Below are positions 18,525-26,065 of a stretch of 64,000 nucleotides of DNA, piece by piece. The stretch spans positions 1,292,501 to 1,356,500 of the forward strand of contig NZ_CP095046.1 in NCBI RefSeq assembly GCF_022919215.1. Reading direction: 5' to 3'. The stretch comes from Hymenobacter cellulosilyticus (GTDB taxonomy: Bacteria > Bacteroidota > Bacteroidia > Cytophagales > Hymenobacteraceae). The notes under the pieces are model-generated. The model saw only the letters and a program-made list of their open reading frames with translations, was not told the DNA's origin and did no database searches. The translations under genes were made by a program, and so were the position numbers. Each line of letters starts with the position of its first letter. The first letter of the stretch is position 1.

Positions 18525-18945
18525 AAAAAACAGGAAAGGATACTAGGCTAAGGGATGCGGAAAAGTACGGAAGTGTTGCTTCTGCTCTTGTGCCGAGTTA
18601 AAGTGTGGCGTCTAAATCAGTTCCGAACCAGGCCACCCAGACCTAATATTAAAATAGTGTAATTGAAATAAATAGGTTTTGCGAAAGCGCTGCTCTTACC
18701 ATTTCGACGACGGCTGCTGTGCTAACCAGTACAGGTCTGCCCTAACTATTCCAAGTGTGGAAAAACTATGATTTGATAATAGGATTAAAATTCTAAATAT
18801 CTGTATAAAGTAAATTATTTGACTCTGATATTGCACTTAATAAATATTATGCTTGCACTGGTTGTTGTCTTTGCAGACTTTCTTTCGTTTCATTGAGGAC
18901 CTATTGCATACGCCGCTCTATTTCCAATCTCTCACTCCAAGTGCT
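18525..18945. other. AT-rich divergent intergenic region
   Basis: 421 bases between divergent genes (M61 on minus, lectin protein on plus). Base composition drops sharply: 18640-18860 is strongly AT-rich with many A and T runs, quite unlike the surrounding coding sequence. It probably holds both promoters. I could not place a convincing Bacteroidota -33/-7 pair. Confidence 0.5.
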
Positions 18946-21131
18946 ATGCAAGCAATTTGTACTATTTCTTTTACCCGCGTTGTTGTTCGGCGCTGGCAGA
19001 AAACACTGTGGGCCGTGGCTGGCGGCTTGCTACTGTCCTCGTCCGCGCAGGCTCAGGGTACAACGCCCCCGGCCTTTCCGCGTAACGAAACCTTTAAGGG
19101 CAGTACTGCCCCCAATTTTTCCTTTGGGGGTGTGGCCCGCCTTACCGGTACCGGTGGCACCAACGACCCGGTGGGCAGCGGCTACCTGCGCCTAACTCCC
19201 GCCGAAGAGAACCAAGCGGGTTACGCCATTGACAACGTGGGCTTTCCCTCGTCGGCGGGCTTTACTATCTCCTTCGAGTTCTTTTCCTACGGCGGCACCA
19301 CGCCCGGAGCCGACGGCTTCAGCGTATTTCTGGTCGATGCCGATCAGCCCAGCACCGGCTTCCGGATCGGGGCTACGGGTGGCTCTCTCGGGTACGCCCA
19401 GAAAACCATAGCGCCGCAGGCGGATGGGGTATCCAAGGGCTATATTGGCATTGGCCTCGATGAGTTTGGCAACTACTCCAATGGTCTGGAAGGCCGCTCG
19501 GGTGGTAACACCCAACTCGACGGTAATGGCAGAGTGCCCAACGGTATTGCCATTCGCGGGGCCGGCGACGGCTCGGCTACTACCGACTATCCTTACCTGA
19601 CCGGCACCGACCCCGGCGAGCTGGATTTCTCCCTGGACGTAGGTACCCCCCGTGCCCAGGACGGCACGGCTGACTACCGCCGCGCCTTTATCGACGTGGT
19701 GCCAACGACCTCGGGCACGGTCACGACCTACCGGATTTCGGTACGGATTCAGCACGGCAACGCCATACGCACGGCCATCGAAAACTTCCAGGTGCCCACC
19801 CCGCCCCAAAACCTGCGCCTGGGCTTTTCGGGCTCCACGGGCGGCAGCACCAACATTCACGAGATTCGTAACCTGAACATCGTGCAGGTGCCTTTCGCCA
19901 ACACCGACCTGGCTACCACCGTCTACAACGCCCCGGTGACGTTGAATGTGCTCGATAACGACGTGGCTCCGGGCAGCAGCATCGATGTTACTTCCGTCGA
20001 CCTGAACCCCAGCCTCGCTGGCCTGCAAAACTCGCTGGACGTGCCCGGCAAAGGCCGCTTCGCTGTAGATGATACCGGCGTAGTGACGTTTACTCCCTCC
20101 GGCACGTTTGCTGGTACGGTGGTAGTGCCTTACACCATGCGTTCCATTCTGGGGGCAAACTACACCTCCAGCCCGGCCAACATGCGTATTACAGTGCAGG
20201 GTGCCGATGTGGTAGCCACCATCAACGGTCCGGCTTCGGCCAATCGGGGTGCCGCCGTGACTTACTCCGTATCGACCACCAACCGGGGCGGTGTTACGGC
20301 CCTGAATGTGGTGCCGCGCCTGCAACTGCCCGCCGGCTTAGCCCCGTCGGCCGTTACGGCGCCCAATGGTAGCTATGATCCAGCTACCGGCTGGGTTACT
20401 TACAACACGGTTGGCTCCATGACTTCTGGCGCAGCGGCTGTGGTCAACACGGCAGTTTACCGCGTCACCAACTCCCAACCCGCTACTACGACCACCCAGG
20501 CCGTGGCCAATTCCACTATCGTGCCCGACCCGATACCGGAAAACAACACGTCCTCGGTCAACACTGCGGTGAGTGCACCCTTGCCCGTGCAGCTTAGTGT
20601 CTTCTCGGCCAAAGCGGATAATGCCGATGCTCTTCTCGATTGGAAAACTGCTTCAGAAAAGAATAATGCCCGCTTCGAGGTGGAGCGTTCCTTCAACGCC
20701 AATGACTTTCAGCGCATCGCCTCGGTAACCGGACGTGGTACTACTACCACCGAGTCGGCCTACCAGTACCGCGACGCGCAGGTCGGCCGTGAGGGTGTCA
20801 AACTGGTGTACTACCGTCTGCGGCAGGTTGATACTGATGGCAGCGTTTCGCTCAGCCCCGTGCGTACCGTGCAGTTTGCCGCCGGCCGCCCCCTGGCTGT
20901 TGCCTTGTATCCTAACCCCAACCCCGGTACGGCCACTTTGGACCTGACGGGCCTGCCCGCCGGCGAGTGCCAGGTGCAGCTCACCGACCTTACTGGCCGG
21001 GTGCTACGCCGCTACGTAGCCATCGGGGCCGAGAAGCAGCCGCTGGATGTAACTACGCTAGCCCGGGAGCTTACATTCTGCAAGTGCAAAGCCTGACAAA
21101 GCAACTGGTATTTCCCTTCGTGCGGGAATAG
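18946..21131 (+). CDS. L-type lectin-domain surface protein with T9SS sorting domain, frameshifted near the end
   Basis: About 728 residues. A signal peptide (VVVRRWQKTLWAVAGGLLLSSSAQAQ) is followed by an L-type lectin-like domain (residues about 35-320): AGFTISFEFFSYGGTTPGADGFSVFLVD is characteristic. Then come an Ig/cadherin-like region with VYNAPVTLNVLDNDVAPGS (residues 325-420), a DUF11-like repeat (ATINGPASANRGAAVTYSVSTTNRGG) and a T9SS type A tail (LYPNPNPGTATLDL). The last 20 residues are out of frame; one G added at 21065-21067 gives LARGAYILQVQSLTKQLVF and a proper end at 21131. The domains suggest a secreted, surface-anchored sugar-binding protein. The ATG at 18946 is preferred over 18853. 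Confidence 0.85.
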
Positions 21132-21149
21132 CGTTTGCCGCTGAAAAAG

Positions 21150-21182
21150 AACAAAGCCGCTGGCACCGCCAGCGGCTTTGTT
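21150..21182 (+). terminator. Hairpin terminator
   Basis: Stem AACAAAGCCGCTGG with its complement and a five-base loop, ending in TTTGTT. It lies 19 bases after the repaired stop at 21131, which supports that stop over the earlier one at 21096. Confidence 0.85.
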
Positions 21183-21355
21183 GCGTTTAAATAGCTGGTA
21201 AAGTTCTGTCGTCACAGGAATGGGCGCACTGGCAGGTGGGGCTTTTTGGGCCCCAGACTGCACCCATCTGAAAACTCCCGGTGGTCCGGGGGCGTACCTT
21301 ACCAACCTTGTTCACTTGCGGAGTTGATTCTCCGCGCCTAGCCATTTTTAAGCGT

Positions 21356-22033
21356 ATGTGCGGCCGTTATACCTTCACTACTCCGGTTCCTGTTATTGAG
21401 GAGCGTTTCGACGCCAGCTTTCTGGAGCCCATGCCGCCCACCTATAATGCGGCCCCTTCCCAGCAGCTGCCCATCATTACCAACGCCGAGCCCGGCCGGA
21501 TTCAGCTGGTACAGTGGGGGTTGTTGCCCGGGTGGGTAAAGGACGTGAAGGCTGCGCCCAAGCCTATTAACGCCCGGGCCGAAACCTTGTCTGAAAAGCC
21601 GTCATTTCGCCAGTTGCTGCAGCGGCGGCGCTGCCTGGTGCTGGCCGACAGCTTCTACGAGTGGCAACAAACGACGCCGGCCAAAAAAGGACCTAAAACG
21701 CCCCACCGGATTCTGCTGCGCAACGAGCAGCCGTTTGCCTTTGCCGGTCTCTGGGACGAATGGGTAGACCGCTCGTCCGGGGAAGTCGTACCTACGTTTA
21801 CCATTATTACTACCGAGCCCAATGAGCTGATGGCCTCGCTGCACAACCGTATGCCGGTTATTCTGCCCGACCGGCACGCCGAGTTGGCCTGGCTCGACGA
21901 TGGGCACTCAGTGAGTGAGCACCAAACGCTGCTCCAGCCCTACTCGGCGGCCTTGATGCAGGAATATCCGGTAAGTACACTGGTAAATTCGCCGGCTAAC
22001 AACGACCCGAGCGTACTGACTCCGGCGGCCTAA
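21356..22033 (+). CDS. yedK: SOS response-associated peptidase family protein (YedK/HMCES)
   Basis: The protein begins MCGRYTF, so that after Met removal Cys2 is the catalytic N-terminal residue that forms a thiazolidine link to abasic sites in single-stranded DNA. Other family motifs are present: TYNAAPSQQLPII, QWGLLPGWV, PINARAETL, SFYEWQ (catalytic Glu) and LHNRMPVIL (catalytic His). The length is 225 residues, normal. It protects replication forks at abasic sites. The start at 21356 is fixed by the need for Cys at position 2. Its last four bases overlap the stop of the convergent small gene. Confidence 0.95.
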   Translation: MCGRYTFTTPVPVIEERFDASFLEPMPPTYNAAPSQQLPIITNAEPGRIQLVQWGLLPGWVKDVKAAPKPINARAETLSEKPSFRQLLQRRRCLVLADSFYEWQQTTPAKKGPKTPHRILLRNEQPFAFAGLWDEWVDRSSGEVVPTFTIITTEPNELMASLHNRMPVILPDRHAELAWLDDGHSVSEHQTLLQPYSAALMQEYPVSTLVNSPANNDPSVLTPAA

Positions 22034-22263
22034 GCTACTGCTGTAACAGGCGCGGGCAGTTGCAGAATGCCCAGCCGCCGCCACGCCGGCCGCGACTTCC
22101 GCCGCTTCCGCCGCTTGTTTATGTCACGGCTAAATATTCCGGTCTCAGCCGATACAGTTACAAGCGAAGTTTTGGCTGCAGTGGCTGGTGCAGCGGTTGT
22201 CATAGCGTCTGCAGCTTCAGTGCCAGCCAAAACCAGGAGCAGGAGTAAAGAAAATGTTTTCAT
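22030..22263 (-). CDS. Small secreted cationic protein, paralogue 1
   Basis: 77 residues. A signal peptide (MKTFSLLLLLVLAGTEAADA) precedes a Thr/Ala-rich linker and then a strongly basic segment (DINKRRKRRKSRPAWRR) and a short hydrophobic end. It shares start (MKTF), linker and basic tail with the next gene at 22375-22599, so the two look like tandem duplicates. The mature charge is very positive. Function unknown; a cell-envelope or nucleic-acid binding role is possible. Its stop overlaps the yedK stop by four bases, convergent. Confidence 0.55.
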   Translation of the reverse strand: MKTFSLLLLLVLAGTEAADAMTTAAPATAAKTSLVTVSAETGIFSRDINKRRKRRKSRPAWRRLGILQLPAPVTAVA

Positions 22264-22374
22264 AGGGCGTTGAGTAGAAGTGGTCGGCTAATTGGTTGCG
22301 TGATTCAAGAGTAATAGTAAATATTATATTGAATAAACACAAGTAAAAATTGTTTACTTGATAAAAGCTCAGGC

Positions 22375-22599
22375 TTAGCGACCAAAGCCAAACAGCCCAC
22401 TCCGCTTGTAGCGGCTGCGATTTACGTTGTGCCGCTTCTTGCGCTTGTATTTCTTCCGCTTGAATACACCCCAGTCAGAGGCAGTATTCGCATCGGTGTT
22501 AACGGTAGTCGTTAGGGGCAGAGCTGCAGTTGATACGCCGGCCTCAGCCTGGAGGGAAAGAGTAACGGTAGTCAGCAGGAGAGCGAAAAATGTTTTCAT
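22375..22599 (-). CDS. Small secreted cationic protein, paralogue 2
   Basis: 74 residues. A signal peptide (MKTFFALLLTTVTLSLQAEA) is followed by a Thr-rich linker with an acidic patch (NTDANTASD), then a W-G-V-F and a basic Lys/Arg-rich tail (KRKKYKRKKRHNVNRSRYKR), ending GLFGFGR. Similar in plan to its neighbour; the shared order is signal, Thr/Ala linker, (I/V)F, then KRRKRRK-type basic run. The region upstream is AT-rich and probably holds a promoter. No family recognised. Confidence 0.6.
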   Translation of the reverse strand: MKTFFALLLTTVTLSLQAEAGVSTAALPLTTTVNTDANTASDWGVFKRKKYKRKKRHNVNRSRYKRSGLFGFGR

Positions 22600-22704
22600 A
22601 GTAACTTGTATTATGGTTTGATGTTTTTGTCTTTTGCTGTTGCAATATTAGACAATCATATCAGATAGATGCAATAATGTAGCATCACATGATAATGTGA
22701 ACGC

Positions 22705-22747
22705 AAAAAAGCCCCGTTAGCCAGGATGCTTCCTGACCAACGGGGCT
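22705..22747 (-). terminator. Hairpin terminator
   Basis: Stem AGCCCCGTT / AACGGGGCT with a 20-base loop that can pair further (CAGGA/TCCTG); T-run on the minus strand (six A on plus). It serves the gene ending at 22769. Confidence 0.85.
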
Positions 22748-22768
22748 CACATGAATAGGGTAGGGGAA

Positions 22769-23140
22769 TTAGTGGCCCTGGTGCTCCTGAGCGCCTTTGT
22801 TACCCTGATTATCTTTATTGGCGGCGCTACCAGCAGCTCTTGCCTTTGGCTCCTTTACGGGCTCAGCCGAAGTGCCTTCGTCGTCGCTGGCCGTATCAGG
22901 CGTATCCATCGAGCGGTTGACGGCCACTACAGCTACGGCTGCAATAGCGGCGATACCTAGGATCAGTTGAGTAGGGGTAAAGCGCTGGGCTGCTTTCTTG
23001 AGCAGGGTGCCACCGTGTCTCAGCAAGTCATCGATATGATCATGGTCGCCCTGCACAAGCACGTGATACGCGCTTTCAAAGGTGCGGGCCAGATCTTCGG
23101 GCATAATTTTCTCCAGTTGTTCTTCGATTTGGGATTCCAT
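22769..23140 (-). CDS. Single-pass membrane protein of unknown function
   Basis: 123 residues. The N-terminal 50 residues are helical and acidic (MESQIEEQLEKIMPEDLARTFESAYHVL), followed by one membrane segment (LILGIAAIAAVAVVAV, about residues 59-74) and a disordered, charged tail (DTASDDEGTSAEPVKEPKARAAG) ending with Gly, Asn and His. There is no signal peptide; the cytoplasmic helical part suggests a regulatory or scaffold role, which is only inferred. The gene has its own terminator. Confidence 0.6.
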   Translation of the reverse strand: MESQIEEQLEKIMPEDLARTFESAYHVLVQGDHDHIDDLLRHGGTLLKKAAQRFTPTQLILGIAAIAAVAVVAVNRSMDTPDTASDDEGTSAEPVKEPKARAAGSAANKDNQGNKGAQEHQGH

Positions 23141-23443
23141 AGCGGAGGTGTAGGTGTATGGTGGAAAAGTCGGTACAGCAGTGGGCTAAGCCACCGGAAT
23201 GCCTGTACGCAAAAAGTATCGGACAGGCTACACTTTTCCGGGAGCAATTCACATTTAGCCCCTAGCAGCTCAACCATTGATACCTTCTGTCAACGGTTGA
23301 ACTGTGATGGGTTAGATGCGGATGTTTACCGGCTTGCGCCGCTCTTAGGCCGCGAGAAACTGCCCGGGGCACCTGTCCAGACTATCGTCAGCATTAGCGA
23401 CGTGCTATGGCTAGCATTCAGCATACCGTCCTACCAGACATAA
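23141..23443. other. Intergenic region, no gene seen
   Basis: About 300 bases. At 23269-23299 there are two near-identical 11-mers, TCAACCATTGA and TCAACGGTTGA, which pair with each other in inverted orientation. They might be an operator but nothing else supports it. No protein-coding frame looks real. Confidence 0.4.
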
Positions 23444-23473
23444 AAAAAGCCCCACTGTGTTAGCGGGGCTTTT
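23444..23473 (-). terminator. Hairpin terminator of the protease gene
   Basis: Stem AAAAGCCCC / GGGGCTTTT with a run of seven A on the left, which gives a T-run on the minus strand. It is 20 bases past the stop at 23493. Confidence 0.85.
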
Positions 23474-23492
23474 AATTCAAGCTGGGCTTAGC

Positions 23493-24653
23493 TTACTCGT
23501 ATACCTTCACTACGAACACGTAGTCTTGGAGCTTGCGAATTTGCTGGCGGCGCGAGGTGCCCGCCAATTGGTTGGAGCGAGGTACATTGTAGGGCTGAGC
23601 CGTACCCGCATTCGAGAGCGAATCGACCAGGCGCATCAGGTATGACGACTTGGTAGCAAAGGCGGCGCTTTGCATATCAGCTTGCCGCCCGCTGATGATA
23701 CCAATCAGGTTGCCCCGGTCGTCAAGCAGCGGTCCACCACTGTTGCCCGGGTTTACCGGAATCGAAATCTGATAAAAGGCCGTGTCGCCCTCAAAGCCGG
23801 AGCGGGCGCTCAGCGAGCCTTCCCCAAACACTACATCTTCACGAGGGTAGCCCAGGGTAAAAACTTTCTCGCCCAGGTCGGCCGTGCCGCGCTTGAAAGA
23901 GTAAGGCAGGCGGCCAAAGCCGTTGAACTTCCGGTCCTTGATGCGCAGAATGGCCAAGTCGTGGGCGACGTCCGTGAATACGGGCTCCGCGCGGTAGCGC
24001 TGCCGGTCTCGGCTCTCAATCAGCAGCGAGTCGGCGCCCTGAATTACGTGGTAGCTGGTCACCAGGTAACCATCGGCGGTGAGCGCAAAGCCCGTACCAC
24101 TGAATTTGCCCGGATTGGCTTCCGTATCCGGCTTGACTCCATCAATCTGGTTGATGGCCCGGTTCATGGCCTTCTGAGTTTGCTTGATACGCTCTACTTC
24201 ACGACGCAGCACGGTGTAGCCGTACTGGGAAGGGCGCTGGGCTGTACGCCACCATTCCAGTCCGAGCAGGGTGGCAAATACAGCCAGTACTGCTACCGAA
24301 GCGGCCACCATGGCCGTAGCCCGGTGGTTGCCCCAGAATTGGCGCAGCTTGCGCTCGACTGGTGAGATGTACACCTGGGGCATCAGGAGGTTGCCGGTTT
24401 CCAGCGTTTCGCCGTCCAAGCGCACGGCGGCTTCGGCATCCATATCAGCCTGGATGGCGTGCAGCTTACGGCGCGTGGCCAGCCGCTCTCCGTAGCCGTG
24501 CAGCGTGCTGGTTAACTGGCTAAAGTCGGCGAAATTCTGGGCAAAATCAGGATCCGCGGCCAGGCGGCGCTCCAGGTCGGCGCGCTCCATAGCCGTCAGC
24601 CCACCCGTCTGGTAGGCTTCGAATAAAGCGTAATAGTCAGCTTCCGTTTTCAT
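23493..24653 (-). CDS. Membrane-anchored trypsin-like serine protease with anti-sigma-like N-terminus
   Basis: 386 residues. The first 45 residues (YYALFEAYQTGGLTAMERADLERRLAADPDFAQN) look like the cytoplasmic part of Bacteroidota anti-sigma factors. One membrane segment lies near residues 112-132. The outer part is a Deg/S1C-type protease: His in YLVTSYHVIQG, Asp in AHDLAILRI and Ser in NPGNSGGPL. No PDZ domain follows. The gene lies 43 bases downstream of an ECF sigma factor gene on the same strand, so the two are probably one operon. A model in which the fusion senses envelope stress and controls the sigma factor is inference. Confidence 0.85.
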   Translation of the reverse strand: MKTEADYYALFEAYQTGGLTAMERADLERRLAADPDFAQNFADFSQLTSTLHGYGERLATRRKLHAIQADMDAEAAVRLDGETLETGNLLMPQVYISPVERKLRQFWGNHRATAMVAASVAVLAVFATLLGLEWWRTAQRPSQYGYTVLRREVERIKQTQKAMNRAINQIDGVKPDTEANPGKFSGTGFALTADGYLVTSYHVIQGADSLLIESRDRQRYRAEPVFTDVAHDLAILRIKDRKFNGFGRLPYSFKRGTADLGEKVFTLGYPREDVVFGEGSLSARSGFEGDTAFYQISIPVNPGNSGGPLLDDRGNLIGIISGRQADMQSAAFATKSSYLMRLVDSLSNAGTAQPYNVPRSNQLAGTSRRQQIRKLQDYVFVVKVYE

Positions 24654-24696
24654 AGTCTGGCGCAGAGTGGGTGCCCTGCTATCTGCTTGGTACCAG

Positions 24697-25284
24697 TCAA
24701 AACGATTCTTCCTCCTTGTAATGGGCGAAGAACAGCTTTTTCAGGCGCACCAGGCACTTATATTTTTGATTCTTGGCATTGTCGGCGTTGGTGTAGCCAA
24801 ACTCCGCCGTAAGCTGCTGCATAGACTTATCCAGCAGGTAAAAACCTTCTAAAAGCGAACGACAGGGTTCTCCCACTCGTTCCAGAGCCTCGCTCATGGT
24901 CGCGAAACGTTTGTCACGCTCCTCGGCCAGGACCAGATCGGCCTCGGCACCAGTTTCGAGGTAGGGTTCATGGTCGTCGAGGCGGCCGCCGAAGCGGGTT
25001 TTCTCGGCGAGGCGCTTGAGCCACAGACGGCGGCACACGGCGTAGAGGTAAGTCTTGATCTGGCAGCTTAGCTCCAGGGAGCCTTCGCGTACCTTTTCAT
25101 AAAATACCATCACGCCTTCCTGGTACACATCCTTGGCCTCGTCCTCGGTTCCGCTGTTTTGCAGAACGTAGTGCAAGACCATTGGCAGATGCAAACGGTA
25201 GAGCTGTGCCAGCGCCCGGTCGTCGCCCTGGCGGATAGCCGCCACGAACTCTTCATCGGTGTAGGAAGGAATTCCCTTACCCAT
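24697..25284 (-). CDS. ECF-type RNA polymerase sigma factor
   Basis: 195 residues with sigma-70 region 2 (FVAAIRQGDDRALAQLYRLHLPMVLHYVLQNSG, then EDEAKDVYQEGVMVFYEKV) and region 4 (LLEGFYLLDKSMQQLTAEFGYTNADNAKNQKYKCLVRLKK). The region-4 helix-turn-helix has the NADNAKNQKYKCL form seen in a Bacteroidota ECF subgroup. It starts at the ATG at 25284. It heads an operon with the anti-sigma-like protease and faces, across 135 bases, a Thr-rich lipoprotein gene. The gap contains a 9-bp inverted repeat. Confidence 0.85.
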   Translation of the reverse strand: MGKGIPSYTDEEFVAAIRQGDDRALAQLYRLHLPMVLHYVLQNSGTEDEAKDVYQEGVMVFYEKVREGSLELSCQIKTYLYAVCRRLWLKRLAEKTRFGGRLDDHEPYLETGAEADLVLAEERDKRFATMSEALERVGEPCRSLLEGFYLLDKSMQQLTAEFGYTNADNAKNQKYKCLVRLKKLFFAHYKEEESF

Positions 25285-25317
25285 TCGCTTTGTTGGTTAA
25301 TACAGTGCGGGCCCTTT

Positions 25318-25357
25318 GGTAACCCGTGAAAAATATTTTTTCTACAGTCGGGTTACC
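25318..25357. promoter_or_regulatory. Inverted GGTAACCCG boxes between sigma factor and lipoprotein genes
   Basis: GGTAACCCG at 25318-25326 and its exact complement CGGGTTACC at 25349-25357 flank a 22-base AT-rich centre. The site lies in the 135-base divergent gap. The GGTAACC core resembles the AAC-containing -35 element of many ECF promoters, and each copy points inward, toward the opposite start. This could be a paired promoter, an operator or a hairpin. Confidence 0.35.
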
Positions 25358-25419
25358 TTCTTCAAAAGACGGTATGAAGGGCGTTTTTCAGACTAAAATT
25401 TTCCAAACGTAACACCAAA

Positions 25420-25662
25420 ATGAAGAATCTCCTGAAGGTTTCTGCCCTGGCTCTCGTATTCGCTACCACGCTTGCTTCGTGCGAGTCGAAGACTGCTGAA
25501 ACCACCGAGACTACGACTGTTGAAGCTCCTGCTACGGAAGCTACCACGACCACTACGGATTCGGCTTCGACCACGACTACGTCGGCTGACACCACGGCTG
25601 CTGCTGCTCCTGCTGCTACCACCGAGGCTTCGACCACCACGACCACGACTGAGCAGAAGTAA
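25420..25662 (+). CDS. Thr-rich low-complexity lipoprotein
   Basis: 80 residues. A lipoprotein signal ends in TTLASC (Cys at residue 21). The mature part is nearly all Thr, Ala, Glu and Ser (for example ATTTTTDSASTTTT) with no fold expected. The gene is divergent from the ECF sigma factor gene. The low-complexity sequence may act as a flexible spacer at the outer membrane. Function unknown. Confidence 0.65.
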   Translation: MKNLLKVSALALVFATTLASCESKTAETTETTTVEAPATEATTTTTDSASTTTTSADTTAAAAPAATTEASTTTTTTEQK

Positions 25663-25695
25663 TTACGCGCCAGCCTTGGCTGGCTTGTAACCTGC

Positions 25696-25734
25696 AAACG
25701 GCCCGATTCTCCAGCTTGGAGGACCGGGCCGTTT
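25696..25734 (+). terminator. Hairpin terminator
   Basis: Stem AAACGGCCC / GGGCCGTTT with a 21-base loop, followed by TCTGTTTCT. It lies 34 bases after the lipoprotein stop. Confidence 0.75.
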
Positions 25735-25797
25735 CTGTTTCTCAGAGAGTTAAGAAATAATTATAATAATGAATAGATTAAATATTTAAGTATTTTA

Positions 25798-26049
25798 ATG
25801 CAATATTTGCGTCTGCATTTTTCCAAGCTATTATTATCTGCCTTGCCTGAGACATTATTGCCTAGCCATCTGCCTACGTCACTTTCCGGTATTGCAGGAA
25901 AGACCATAAACGGCACCCCACTGGAAGAAACATCTGCGCAGGAAGCTGAACTATCGGCCACACCTGCTACTGTGTTGGCCGTGGGCGAATATCTGGTCGG
26001 TGATACGGAAGATACTTTGCTAAACGGTCATCCCGATATCCGCTACTAA
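25798..26049 (+). CDS. Possible small orphan protein
   Basis: 83 residues from the ATG at 25798, in a lower-GC stretch than its neighbours. The N-terminus is hydrophobic-basic (MQYLRLHFSKLLLSALPETLL) and the rest is acidic (LEETSAQEAEL, GDTEDTLLNGHPDIRY). No family is recognised and no terminator follows before the convergent gene at 26066. It may be a real small gene or chance. Confidence 0.35.
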   Translation: MQYLRLHFSKLLLSALPETLLPSHLPTSLSGIAGKTINGTPLEETSAQEAELSATPATVLAVGEYLVGDTEDTLLNGHPDIRY

Positions 26050-26065
26050 AGCATAGAAAGGTCCG

